The notes: generated by a model not told the origin, from the sequence alone. DNA of 12,740 nt from Candidatus Odinarchaeota archaeon (GCA_021158895.1 JAGGSW010000116.1:1-12740); one strand, 5' to 3'. Positions 1 through 7,099 are shown, counted from the stretch's first letter. A program made the numbers and translations.

Positions 1-70
1 CATTTTACATTATAACGTTACTTTAAAGAGTACCATTATTAATTGGGGATTATTGGTATAATTGTTTGTG

Positions 71-143
71 TTTGGCGATGATGTAGGATCGCTAGCCCGA
101 GCCGGAGCGGCTAGGGGGTAAGCCTGCGACGACTGAGCCACAT
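71..143 (+). ncRNA. Candidate small structured RNA (GC-rich island, C/D-box-like ends)
   Basis: This is a sharply GC-rich island in AT-rich intergenic DNA, the pattern that reveals structured RNAs in AT-rich archaeal genomes. TGGC (73-76) can pair with GCCA (137-140). Just inside lie a near box C, ATGATGT (78-84, consensus RUGAUGA with the last A changed), and a perfect box D, CTGA (133-136). The C-to-D distance of about 50 nt is normal for archaeal C/D sRNAs. A D'-like CCGA (97-100) sits 12 nt after box C, but no good C' box is seen. Competing hairpins exist: GCGAT/ATCGC (75-79/88-92) and CTAGCC/GGCTAG (92-97/109-114). The strand is chosen from the box orientation. It could be another kind of RNA, or only a hairpin. 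No TATA box lies at a convincing distance. Confidence 0.35.
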
Positions 144-410
144 TTATGTTAAGCGGATATTTTTACTGCGATCTTAATTTTATATCCAAAATAGCTTGAT
201 ACTGTTTTATATTGATTATTGATTATTTCACTTATAAAGATATTATTTAATCATCTGACTATTTACAGTAATGTAATAGAATCTTTGCATAGGAAATCTA
301 TTAAATTGCTAGAAAAAATTAGCCAAAAATAATAAAGGATGAAAAGGTAAAATTACTAAAGGAAAAGTAAACTCTTAAGTTAAGAAAAACTACATTGTTG
401 TTGAAACAAA

Positions 411-420
411 ACATATAATA
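411..420 (+). promoter_or_regulatory. Probable TATA box of cdc48
   Basis: ACATATAATA lies about 45-50 bp before the ATG, in A-rich sequence. A start of transcription about 25 bp downstream would give a leader of roughly 20-25 nt carrying the GGAGG Shine-Dalgarno at 447-451. This is pattern recognition only. Confidence 0.4.
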
Positions 421-461
421 ACCTTTTCTTAAAATTACTTAAAGTTGGAGGAACCATCATA

Positions 462-2696
462 ATGGTCTTGGAAATACAGTTAAGAGTTGCAGAGGCTCTT
501 CAAAACGATGTTGGAAGAGGAATTGTACGCATAGATCCAGATGTAATGGATCAACTTGGTCTATCCTCAGGAGATATCGTTGAAATAGAGGGAAAGAAAA
601 GCACTGGAGCCATGGCGCTAAGGGGTTACTCAACTGACAAGGGTAGAAGAATTATTAGAATGGACGGTTTAATTCGAGCAAATGCTGGAACAAGTATAGG
701 AGAATATGTTAAAGTTCGAAAAGCATCCTATAGCCCAGCAAAAAGAGTTATACTTGCTCCGGCGGATAAAGGCGTTCGAATAATGACTTCAGGTGAAATA
801 CTTAAAAGAAATCTTTTGGGTAGACCTGTTAAGAGAGGAGATATTATAAGTACTGCAAGTCCTGTAAGACACACACCTTTTGATGACTTTTTTGGCGGCT
901 TTTTCGGTACAGTTCCCTTTAGTCTCAGCGAGATGAGGTTTGTAGTTATTTCAACTCAACCTTCGGGTATAGTTCAAATTCAAAGAAAAACTATAGTTGA
1001 AGTTGTACCGGAGGTAAGGGAATTACCAAAAGGTTTGCCAGCGATTACATATGAGGATATTGGTGGTCTTCATGAGGCTATTCAGAGGATTAGGGAGATG
1101 GTTGAGTTGCCTTTGAAACATCCAGAGCTTTTCCAAAGGCTTGGTATAGATCCGCCAAAAGGAGTGCTTCTTTTTGGTCCCCCTGGCTGTGGAAAAACAT
1201 TGTTAGCTAGGGCTGTTGCAAATGAATCTGACGCATACTTTATCCACATAAATGGCCCTGAGATAATGAGTAAGTTTTATGGTGAATCTGAAAAAAGGTT
1301 GAGAGAAATTTTTGAAGAAGCTAAGAAGAATGCTCCTAGTATTATTTTTATTGATGAGATTGATGCTATTGCTCCTAAGAGGGAGGAGGTTACTGGTGAG
1401 GTTGAGCGTCGTGTTGTTGCTCAGCTTTTAGCTCTCATGGACGGTTTAAAGGCTAGAGGTCAGGTTATTGTTATTGGTGCTACTAATAGGCCTAATGCTT
1501 TGGATCCTGCTTTGAGGCGTCCTGGTCGTTTTGATAGGGAGATTGAAATCGGTGTTCCAGACAGAGACGGTAGAAGGGAGATTTTGCAAATTCATACCCG
1601 CGGCATGCCACTAGCAGAAGACGTAAACCTAGATGAATTAGCTGAGAGAACCCATGGTTTTGTGGGAGCAGATTTAGCAGCACTATGCAGAGAAGCAGCA
1701 ATGCATACATTAAGACGTATTCTTCCCGAAATAAATCTCGACGAACCAGAAATACCGCCTGAAGTATTATCTAAATTAAAGGTTACTAAGAAAGACTTTG
1801 AAGAAGCACTAAAGATGGTAGAACCCTCAGCATTAAGAGAGGTAATGCTAGAAATCCCTACAGTGACTTGGGACGATGTAGGCGGACTTGAAGATGTGAA
1901 GAAATCGCTAAGGGAAACTGTGGAATGGCCATTAAAACATCCAGAAGCTTTTAGAAAGCTTGGAATACGACCACCAAAAGGCATACTTCTTTTTGGTCCT
2001 CCTGGCTGTGGAAAAACATTGTTAGCAAAAGCAGTTGCAAACGAAAGTGGTGCGAACTTTATAGCAGTTAGAGGCCCAGAAATATTCTCAAAATGGGTAG
2101 GTGAATCTGAGAAAGCAATAAGAGAAATATTTAGGAAAGCTAGACAAGCCGCGCCATGCATAATATTCTTTGATGAACTTGATGCAATAGCGCCTAGGCG
2201 AGGCCTTTGGGAAGGAACAAGAGTACATGAAAATGTCGTAAATCAGTTGTTAAGTGAAATAGATGGACTAGTCGAACTGAGAGGAGTAGTAATTATAGGA
2301 GCTACAAATCGTCCTGATATAGTTGATCCCGCACTTTTAAGACCTGGAAGATTTGATAGACTATTACTTGTGCCGCCACCAGACAGAAATGCAAGATATG
2401 AGATTTTCCGAGTACATACAAGAAACATGCCTCTTGCAGACGATGTAGACCTGAAAATACTGGCAGATAAAACCGAAGGGTATAGTGGAGCCGATATAGA
2501 AGCTGTGTGTAGGGAAGCTGGAATGTCCGCTATGAGAGAAAGTCCAGATGTAGATAAAGTTCATATGCGACACTTTGAACAAGCATTAAAAATGATAAGA
2601 CCCAGCATAACGCCAGAGCTTATGAAACAATACAAGGCTGTTGCCGAACAATTAATGGGCGCCAGGGTAAAACTAGACACAAGCTACCTTGCATAA
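462..2696 (+). CDS. cdc48: Cdc48/VCP/p97-family AAA+ ATPase
   Basis: Cytosolic hexameric unfoldase that pulls proteins out of complexes and feeds degradation; in archaea it is a likely partner of the 20S proteasome. The 744 residues have the complete N-D1-D2 layout. The N domain (about 1-185) has the double-psi barrel and second subdomain. D1 has Walker A GPPGCGKT (239-246), pore loop KFYGES (271-276), Walker B IIFIDEID (294-301) and arginine-finger motif RRPGRFDR (352-359). D2 has Walker A GPPGCGKT (512-519), pore loop KWVGES (544-549), Walker B IIFFDELD (567-574) and RPGRFDR (627-633). Both sites look active. The C terminus SYLA is not a strict HbYX proteasome-docking tail. Start: ATG 10 nt after GGAGG. 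It stands alone, with about 190 bp before the next gene. Codon choice changes abruptly within D1, and the two Walker A regions are nearly identical at DNA level (see findings). Confidence 0.97.
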   Translation: MVLEIQLRVAEALQNDVGRGIVRIDPDVMDQLGLSSGDIVEIEGKKSTGAMALRGYSTDKGRRIIRMDGLIRANAGTSIGEYVKVRKASYSPAKRVILAPADKGVRIMTSGEILKRNLLGRPVKRGDIISTASPVRHTPFDDFFGGFFGTVPFSLSEMRFVVISTQPSGIVQIQRKTIVEVVPEVRELPKGLPAITYEDIGGLHEAIQRIREMVELPLKHPELFQRLGIDPPKGVLLFGPPGCGKTLLARAVANESDAYFIHINGPEIMSKFYGESEKRLREIFEEAKKNAPSIIFIDEIDAIAPKREEVTGEVERRVVAQLLALMDGLKARGQVIVIGATNRPNALDPALRRPGRFDREIEIGVPDRDGRREILQIHTRGMPLAEDVNLDELAERTHGFVGADLAALCREAAMHTLRRILPEINLDEPEIPPEVLSKLKVTKKDFEEALKMVEPSALREVMLEIPTVTWDDVGGLEDVKKSLRETVEWPLKHPEAFRKLGIRPPKGILLFGPPGCGKTLLAKAVANESGANFIAVRGPEIFSKWVGESEKAIREIFRKARQAAPCIIFFDELDAIAPRRGLWEGTRVHENVVNQLLSEIDGLVELRGVVIIGATNRPDIVDPALLRPGRFDRLLLVPPPDRNARYEIFRVHTRNMPLADDVDLKILADKTEGYSGADIEAVCREAGMSAMRESPDVDKVHMRHFEQALKMIRPSITPELMKQYKAVAEQLMGARVKLDTSYLA
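1167..1207 (+). repeat. Internal repeat, copy 1 (D1 Walker A region of cdc48)
   Basis: This 41-bp segment matches 1986-2026 at 40 of 41 positions (C versus T at 1181/2000). It encodes LLFGPPGCGKTLLA in D1, and all complete codons but one proline codon are the same as in D2. Confidence 0.85.
1986..2026 (+). repeat. Internal repeat, copy 2 (D2 Walker A region of cdc48)
   Basis: Partner of 1167-1207, differing at one base. The identity stops sharply downstream: the following alanine and lysine/arginine codons differ (GCTAGGGCTGTT in D1 against GCAAAAGCAGTT in D2). Confidence 0.85.
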
Positions 2697-2889
2697 CCAT
2701 TTTAACATGTCTTAAGGTTTTAATTTATTTAGTATTACAATTCTCTTTAAGTCTTGGTGCTCTTGTGTCCCCCTAAAACGTTGCAAGTAGCTGTATAAAA
2801 CATGGCAGGTTCAAAAGTTTATTATTAAGTCAGATTAAGAACACTTGTTAGATTTGTGTATAGTATTGTCATATGGGAGCGATAAAGCC

Positions 2890-3645
2890 ATGTTTTTTAT
2901 GTATTTTATTGGAACTGCTGGAAGCGGTAAGTCAACATTAACAGCAAGTTTTGCTGAATGGTTGAAAGATCACGAGTTAGATGCGATAACAGTTAATTTA
3001 GATCCCGGAGTTCGAATTTTGCCCTATACGCCAGATGTAGATGCGAGAGATTATATTAAAGTAGAGGATGTTATGCTTAATTTTGATTTAGGTCCAAATG
3101 GAGCACTTATTGCAAGTGTTGACATGTTAACAGGGAAAATAGATAAGATAAAGGAAGAAATCGAGGAATTAAAGCCGGGGTACGTTTTAATTGATACTCC
3201 AGGTCAAATGGAACTTTTTGCATATAGAAGCGCTGGGCCCCTTATAGTTTCTGCATTAGGTGGTGAAAATCAAGCATCAATATACTTAGTTGACCCGATT
3301 CTTGCTAAAAATCCTTATGGATACGTGTCAGTTCTCTTGTTGGGCATTTCGGTGGAGTATCGTTTTCAGATACCCCAGGTATATGTTTTATCCAAATCAG
3401 ATTTGTTAGAGGAAAAAGAAAAACAAAAAATACTTGGATGGTCAGAAGACTTCTATAAGCTAGCTGAAACCATCGATCGGGAATTTTCCGGTTTGAGAAG
3501 AGAAATGAGTTTAAAGATTCTCGGTATATTAAATGAAATGGGTAGGCCAGGAGAACTCATTCCAGTTTCTGCCGCTAGGAACGAGGGACTAGATGATTTA
3601 TATGCAATATTGCAGCGTATATATGCTGGAGGAGAAGATTTTTAG
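2890..3645 (+). CDS. GPN-loop GTPase (Gpn/XAB1-like, archaeal)
   Basis: Member of the GPN-loop GTPases, homodimeric in archaea; the eukaryotic relatives help assemble and import RNA polymerase II, but the archaeal role is not settled. From the ATG at 2890 (251 aa): P-loop GTAGSGKST (8-16), the diagnostic GPN insertion (68-70, in LGPNGA), G3 DTPGQ (102-106), G4 as SKSD (168-171) instead of NKxD, and G5 SAA (227-229). The open frame extends 15 codons further upstream to a TTG, but GGAGCGAT at 2876-2883 places initiation at 2890; the ATG at 2899 is less likely. A TATA-like TATAAAA lies at 2794-2800. It is flanked by non-coding gaps and appears monocistronic. The SKxD variant is seen in some GPN proteins and is not taken as a defect. 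Confidence 0.92.
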   Translation: MFFMYFIGTAGSGKSTLTASFAEWLKDHELDAITVNLDPGVRILPYTPDVDARDYIKVEDVMLNFDLGPNGALIASVDMLTGKIDKIKEEIEELKPGYVLIDTPGQMELFAYRSAGPLIVSALGGENQASIYLVDPILAKNPYGYVSVLLLGISVEYRFQIPQVYVLSKSDLLEEKEKQKILGWSEDFYKLAETIDREFSGLRREMSLKILGILNEMGRPGELIPVSAARNEGLDDLYAILQRIYAGGEDF

Positions 3646-3762
3646 CCTTCAGATAAAATGTAAAAGGTTCTTTATCTTAATTAAACAAAGACACAGTAAA
3701 AAAGATTTTATGCCTTATGATGAAACTACTATTAACTAACCAAGTGGAAATCGCACAGCTAA

Positions 3763-3772
3763 AAATAAATAT
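3763..3772 (+). promoter_or_regulatory. Possible TATA box of the acdB-PRC pair
   Basis: AAATAAATAT lies about 45 bp before the GTG at 3815. A transcript starting near 3793-3797 would have a short leader containing GGGGTGA. This also argues that the upstream TTG at 3776 is not the start. Confidence 0.3.
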
Positions 3773-3814
3773 TGATTGCAATTCAATCTTTACAGTGCCT
3801 TAGGGGTGAAAAGT

Positions 3815-4522
3815 GTGAATAAGGTTAGGGAAATAATTGAAAAAGCGCGAATGGAGAATAGATCTTATTTGCTCGAAAACGAGGCAAAGACCATCATTAG
3901 GGAGTACGGAATTCCTGTGACTAGATTTGAAGTTGCTAGAACCGTGGATGAAGCTGTGGAATATGCGGAGAAAATAGGATACCCGGTAGTTTTAAAGATC
4001 ATTTCTCCTGATGTAATTCACAAAAGTGATGTTGGAGGAGTGATGATTAATCTTAAAGATGAAAATGAGGTGAAAAAAGCCTACGAGGATATAATTAATA
4101 ATGTTAGAAAACATAAGAGTGATGCAAGGATTATTGGTGTTTTAGTGCAGGAATATGCACCTGAACCGATTGCTGAGGTTATTGTAGGAATGACTAAGGA
4201 TCCACAGTTCGGTCCCGCTATAATGTTTGGTTTAGGTGGTATCTTTGTTGAAGTGTTTAAGGATGTAAGTTTTCGAATTGCTCCACTTACGGAATATGAT
4301 GCTAGAGAAATGATCACGGAAATTAAAAGTTACCCTATTCTTACAGGGATTAGAGGTAGAAAACCTGTGGATATTAACGAACTAGTCAATATTATTTTAA
4401 AAGTGTCAAAACTTGTCACAGAACATCCAGAAATCGATCAATTAGATTTAAACCCTATATTTGCATATGATAAAGGCGCATTAACTGTAGATGCACGTAT
4501 AATATTATCGTTATCTTCTTAG
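3815..4522 (+). CDS. acdB: Acetyl/acyl-CoA synthetase (ADP-forming) beta subunit, ATP-grasp
   Basis: Beta subunit of ADP-forming acyl-CoA synthetase, which makes ATP from acyl-CoA, ADP and phosphate in fermentative archaea. The 235 residues match the ATP-grasp_5 family along their whole length: an N-terminal ATP-grasp start (LLENEAKTIIREYGIPVT), GYPVVLKIISPDVIHKSD (55-72) whose His69 fits the beta-subunit phospho-histidine, glycine-rich FGLGGIFVE (138-146), and the C-terminal IDQLDLNP (207-214). I place the start at GTG 3815 because GGGGTGA (3803-3809) sits at the right distance; an in-frame TTG at 3776 would add 13 unconserved residues. The alpha (CoA-ligase/NDP-binding) subunit is not in the window, so it must be encoded elsewhere or be shared among several beta subunits. 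Acyl specificity cannot be read from sequence. A PRC-barrel gene follows after 15 bp, probably in one operon. Confidence 0.92.
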   Translation: MNKVREIIEKARMENRSYLLENEAKTIIREYGIPVTRFEVARTVDEAVEYAEKIGYPVVLKIISPDVIHKSDVGGVMINLKDENEVKKAYEDIINNVRKHKSDARIIGVLVQEYAPEPIAEVIVGMTKDPQFGPAIMFGLGGIFVEVFKDVSFRIAPLTEYDAREMITEIKSYPILTGIRGRKPVDINELVNIILKVSKLVTEHPEIDQLDLNPIFAYDKGALTVDARIILSLSS

Positions 4523-4537
4523 TTAGGAGGATATTGG

Positions 4538-4753
4538 ATGAAACTTACATCTCTTCTCGGTAAAAAAGTGTACAGTATTCTAGGTAAATACATTGGAACT
4601 GTTGTCGACGTTATGATTGATTTAAGAAAAAAAGAAGTCGCGAAAATCGATGTAAGTGCTAAGTCATTGAACGGCAAACAGAGGATATTAATACCATATC
4701 GTTGGCTCTACACAGTTGAAGACATTATTTTAGTTAAGGAAGACAATGTGTAA
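4538..4753 (+). CDS. PRC-barrel domain protein
   Basis: A 71-residue protein that is essentially one PRC-barrel: LLGKKVYSILGKYIGTVVDV at the start, a central VAKIDVS strand, and ILIPYRWLYTVEDIILV at the end. In bacteria the fold occurs in RimM and in photosynthetic reaction-centre H subunits. Small archaeal stand-alone versions are common and mostly uncharacterised; some are linked to cell division (CdpB-type), but I see nothing specific enough to claim that here. It has no signal peptide or membrane segment. The start is well supported by AGGAGG at 4525-4530, 7 nt before the ATG. Being 15 bp downstream of acdB, it is probably co-transcribed. It converges on uppS with a 12-bp gap. Confidence 0.85.
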   Translation: MKLTSLLGKKVYSILGKYIGTVVDVMIDLRKKEVAKIDVSAKSLNGKQRILIPYRWLYTVEDIILVKEDNV

Positions 4754-4765
4754 TTTAAGTGAGCG

Positions 4766-5530
4766 TTATCGTCCAAATCTTCGTTGTCGTTGCTGATAGG
4801 TTCTTATGGCACGCCATAAATCTATTTTTCTAATTGCAGGCCAATAAACATCTAGGAAATAGAATTCAGAATACGCTGATTGCCAGAGAAGAAAACCTGA
4901 GAGTCTTTCTTCGCCAGATGTACGAATAATGAGATCTGGATCTGGCAAACCTGCAGTGTATAAATGTTTCTCAACAAGGTTTTCATCTATTAGTTCAGGA
5001 TTAAGCTTTCCTTCTGCTACCATTTTTGCAATTTTTCTGAACGCGTCAACTATTTCGGCGCGTCCACCATATCCTATTGCAACGTTTAAGAAATATTTGT
5101 TATACGATTTAGTTTCTTCTTCTGCTTTCCTTATGATATCACGTAAATCTTTGGGCAACAAGTGTAACCTTCCTATAGCTTTTACTCTAACTTGATGTTT
5201 ATGAATTCGAGGATCTGTAAGAACTTCTTCAAATTTTTGTTTTGCTAGTCTCATTATTTCTTCTACTTCTCTTTTATTACGGTTGAAGTTTTCTGTACTA
5301 AAAACATAGAGAGTTACAACCTTTATTCCTGCTTCCCAACACCATTCTAAGAAATCTTTTACTTTTTCAGCACCTATTTTATGTCCATTCCATGTTTCTA
5401 GTCCTAGTTGTCTTGCATAACGTCTATTTCCGTCCAGAATTACGCCAATATGTTTTGGTTTTTCACCTTGCTTTATTTGTCTCCATAATAACCACTCATA
5501 AAGTTTGTATATTGGTGCAAGTATACGCAT
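4766..5530 (-). CDS. uppS: Isoprenyl diphosphate synthase, cis-prenyltransferase (UppS/Rer2 type)
   Basis: Adds isopentenyl units in cis configuration to an allylic diphosphate, giving the long polyprenyl diphosphate from which archaeal glycan carrier lipids (dolichol-type) for N-glycosylation and surface glycans are made. The 254 residues include the catalytic motif ILDGNRRYA (31-39, Asp33), NGHKIGAEK (48-56), YVFSTENFNR (75-84), YGGRAEIVDA (154-163), and the C-terminal RTSGEERLSGFLLWQ (203-217) with SE at 221-222. Length and motifs are complete. The first 20 residues are hydrophobic and aromatic, suggesting membrane association. The start is preceded by AGGGGA. It lies 31 bp after the stop of the roadblock gene upstream and is probably the last gene of that operon. 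Product chain length cannot be predicted. Confidence 0.95.
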   Translation of the reverse strand: MRILAPIYKLYEWLLWRQIKQGEKPKHIGVILDGNRRYARQLGLETWNGHKIGAEKVKDFLEWCWEAGIKVVTLYVFSTENFNRNKREVEEIMRLAKQKFEEVLTDPRIHKHQVRVKAIGRLHLLPKDLRDIIRKAEEETKSYNKYFLNVAIGYGGRAEIVDAFRKIAKMVAEGKLNPELIDENLVEKHLYTAGLPDPDLIIRTSGEERLSGFLLWQSAYSEFYFLDVYWPAIRKIDLWRAIRTYQQRQRRFGR

Positions 5531-5561
5531 ATGTTTCCCCTAGCTCTAATTAATACTATTC

Positions 5562-5933
5562 TTAAATCATTTTTGATATTTTTTCTGCTGCTTGTTTCAT
5601 GTAGTGAAAAATCAAGCCCAATTTTGCTTGTTTTCTTGCTGTCACAGTTAACACAGCACTTGGTCCAGCGCTCATTGTAACTATATATCCCTCTTTACCT
5701 TTAACGAATATTTGTTCTAGCTCTCCTTTTCCTAGCTCTGATGCAGCTCTTTCTCCTAGAGATAACATAGCTGCTGTCATAGCAGCTACTCGGGTTTCAT
5801 CTACGTCGGTGGGTAACGCTGAGGCAATTGGCAGTCCTTCTATGCTAACGATTGCAGCAGCCTCTATATCGGGTACCGTAGCTTCAAGATCCTTAAGTAC
5901 GTCTTCTAAGGTTTCACTACTCGACTCGGACAT
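5562..5933 (-). CDS. Roadblock/LC7 protein 1 (MglB-like)
   Basis: A 123-residue single roadblock/LC7 domain: alpha-1 (about 7-19), strands IEAAAIVSIEG and LPIASAL (23-40), a long alpha-2 rich in Ala (48-67), strands LEQIFVKGKEG, YIVTMSAG and AVLTVTAR (72-100), and alpha-3 (104-122, QAKLGLIFHYMKQAAEKI). This fold forms dimers and binds small GTPases; bacterial MglB is the GAP of MglA. It lies directly downstream of the MglA-like GTPase, so it is the best candidate regulator, by inference. I use ATG 5933, because AGGTGA stands 5 nt before it; the GTG three codons upstream overlaps that Shine-Dalgarno. The 64-bp gap to the GTPase gene contains an A/T-rich TATA-like stretch (5971-5980), so it could have its own promoter. 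Ser/Glu-rich N terminus; no membrane segment. Confidence 0.93.
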   Translation of the reverse strand: MSESSSETLEDVLKDLEATVPDIEAAAIVSIEGLPIASALPTDVDETRVAAMTAAMLSLGERAASELGKGELEQIFVKGKEGYIVTMSAGPSAVLTVTARKQAKLGLIFHYMKQAAEKISKMI

Positions 5934-5997
5934 GGTTGTCACCTTGTTTGCAGCTTATTTTAGACCACTAATTTAATAATTACATAAGTTGTGTATT

Positions 5998-6579
5998 TTA
6001 TGTCATGGTTTTTAAATTGTAGAGTTTTCTTAATAAAACTTCCCTAGCAATTGCTTGGAAAGCTCTTTTTATACCTATTCCTTTTGTTGCAATTGTTTCA
6101 TATATGGGTACATCCATGGTTGCAATATTAAGTTTCTCTAAAATTTCTTCTTTATCTGCAGCATTTGGCAGATCTCTTTTGTTAATCATTATCACTAGTG
6201 GAACCTCTGTTCCGAGACGATCTTTTAATAATTCCTTCAATTCTTCCATACTTTCCTCATTTGCATCAAGCTGTGAAGGGTCTGAATCAGCTACAAAAAT
6301 TATACCGTCTACTCCTTGTAAAATTATTTTTCGTTGATGTTTGTGTCTTTTTTGACCCGCTACTGTGTAAACATCAAATATTACGTCACCACTAGCTGAT
6401 AACGGTGTATAGTCAAAGTATAACGTTCTCCCAGTAGGGTCCTCAATAGAGGTAAATCCACCTTTCGATAACCCTGATACATTACTATATATCCATCTGA
6501 GCGAAGTGGTTTTTCCTGATAAAGAAGGCCCCCAGAATATGATTTTAAAATGTACTCTTCCATCTTTGTCCTTTTTCAA
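5998..6579 (-). CDS. MglA-like small Ras/Arf-type GTPase
   Basis: A 193-residue small GTPase. P-loop GPSLSGKTT (17-25), switch I GRTLYFDYTPL (50-60), switch II/G3 YTVAGQKR (71-78), then QGVDGIIFVADSDPSQLDAN (88-107), G4 NKRD (133-136), G5-like TIATKGIG (162-169). Switch I and II and the VADS...DAN block match bacterial MglA, where switch II reads TVPGQ. As in MglA the G3 aspartate is absent. Arg51 corresponds to the intrinsic arginine finger described for MglA and Gln76 to its catalytic glutamine (from memory of the family, not aligned here). No C-terminal lipidation or N-terminal amphipathic anchor is evident. The start is a TTG: no ATG or GTG exists between the upstream stop and the P-loop, and GGGAG at 6590-6594 precedes it. 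Its gene lies between two roadblock genes, 25 bp after one and 64 bp before the other. Role in polarity, trafficking or signalling is unknown. Confidence 0.93.
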   Translation of the reverse strand: MKKDKDGRVHFKIIFWGPSLSGKTTSLRWIYSNVSGLSKGGFTSIEDPTGRTLYFDYTPLSASGDVIFDVYTVAGQKRHKHQRKIILQGVDGIIFVADSDPSQLDANEESMEELKELLKDRLGTEVPLVIMINKRDLPNAADKEEILEKLNIATMDVPIYETIATKGIGIKRAFQAIAREVLLRKLYNLKTMT

Positions 6580-6603
6580 TGCTCTAACGCTCCCAAAAAA
6601 GTG

Positions 6604-7068
6604 TTAAAATTCTTCCAATTTGTCTAATGCTGATTTTAGTTTCTCACGTGTCTTTTCTTCTGTTGCTGGCAGTGTAGTTTGTTCAGAAAGAAATTCGTCT
6701 AGAACCTTTTCGAGTTCTGTGGCTGCTCTTTTCATTAATAACCGCACCATTCCTATGTTTACATCGGAATCCGTTATTACGCACAGTACTCCTTTTCCAC
6801 AGCTTGCAGCAAAGATTTTTCCTTGTTCAAATTCCGAAGTTACTAACATTAGCTCCCCTATGTCCAAGTTTTTTCCTTGTTCTTCGCTTGCAACAAAGAC
6901 AGCGCTTGCGATAGCTCCTATTCCGTCTATATCCACTGGGTAATAGGAAAATTTTGATGCATGCGCAATTGTAAGTCCTGTTCTATCTACAAGAATAACT
7001 TTCCTGATTCCACTTTCACTCTTAATGAGGTCGCTGAGGATTTTCTCAAATAATTTAACATCTATCAT
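6604..7068 (-). CDS. Roadblock/LC7 protein 2 with charged C-terminal tail
   Basis: A 154-residue protein. Roadblock fold: alpha-1 LFEKILSDLIKSE (6-18), strands IRKVILVDRTG and LTIAHAS (21-38), alpha-2 (48-66), strands LMLVTSEF, KIFAASCG and VLCVITDS (73-100), alpha-3 (103-128, MVRLLMKRAATELEKVLDEF). A further 25 residues, TTLPATEEKTREKLKSALDK and what follows, form a charged, probably helical tail not found in its neighbours. Alpha-3 plus tail may make a coiled coil. AAGGTG stands just before the ATG. It is 31 bp after roadblock protein 3 and 25 bp before the GTPase, so operon membership is strong. Probable function, inferred from context: dimer partner and regulator or scaffold of the adjacent GTPase. 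Confidence 0.9.
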   Translation of the reverse strand: MIDVKLFEKILSDLIKSESGIRKVILVDRTGLTIAHASKFSYYPVDIDGIGAIASAVFVASEEQGKNLDIGELMLVTSEFEQGKIFAASCGKGVLCVITDSDVNIGMVRLLMKRAATELEKVLDEFLSEQTTLPATEEKTREKLKSALDKLEEF

Positions 7069-7099
7069 AATTTACACCTTCACAATAAACAATTTAACA

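Larger units (their letters stand above)
1..461. other. Non-coding AT-rich region upstream of cdc48
   Basis: No convincing coding frame was found here. The stretch is strongly AT-rich apart from a GC-rich island at about 71-143, described separately. From about 144 to 400 there is only low-complexity A/T sequence, including a short tandem-like ATTGATT repeat near 211-227. The last 50 bases hold the probable promoter and Shine-Dalgarno sequence of the Cdc48 gene. What lies to the left of base 1 is unknown, so part of this may be the 3' flank of another gene. Confidence 0.7.

Noticed and set aside
120..142. H/ACA guide RNA ending in ACA at 140-142
   Set aside because: The stem next to ACA is only three or four pairs, too short for the lower stem below a pseudouridylation pocket.
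1592..2161. Minus-strand 189-codon open frame inside cdc48
   Set aside because: It lies wholly within the well-supported AAA+ gene, with composition expected of an antisense shadow and no recognisable domain.
2682..2693. HbYX proteasome-docking tail on Cdc48
   Set aside because: The protein ends SYLA, with Tyr third from the end, not second; the motif does not fit.
2845..2889. N-terminal extension of the GPN-loop GTPase from TTG 2845
   Set aside because: The 15 extra residues precede the P-loop region without conservation, and the SD at 2876-2883 supports ATG 2890.
3776..3814. TTG start for the acyl-CoA synthetase beta subunit
   Set aside because: GGGGTGA at 3803-3809 is placed for GTG 3815; the extension would cover the likely transcription start.
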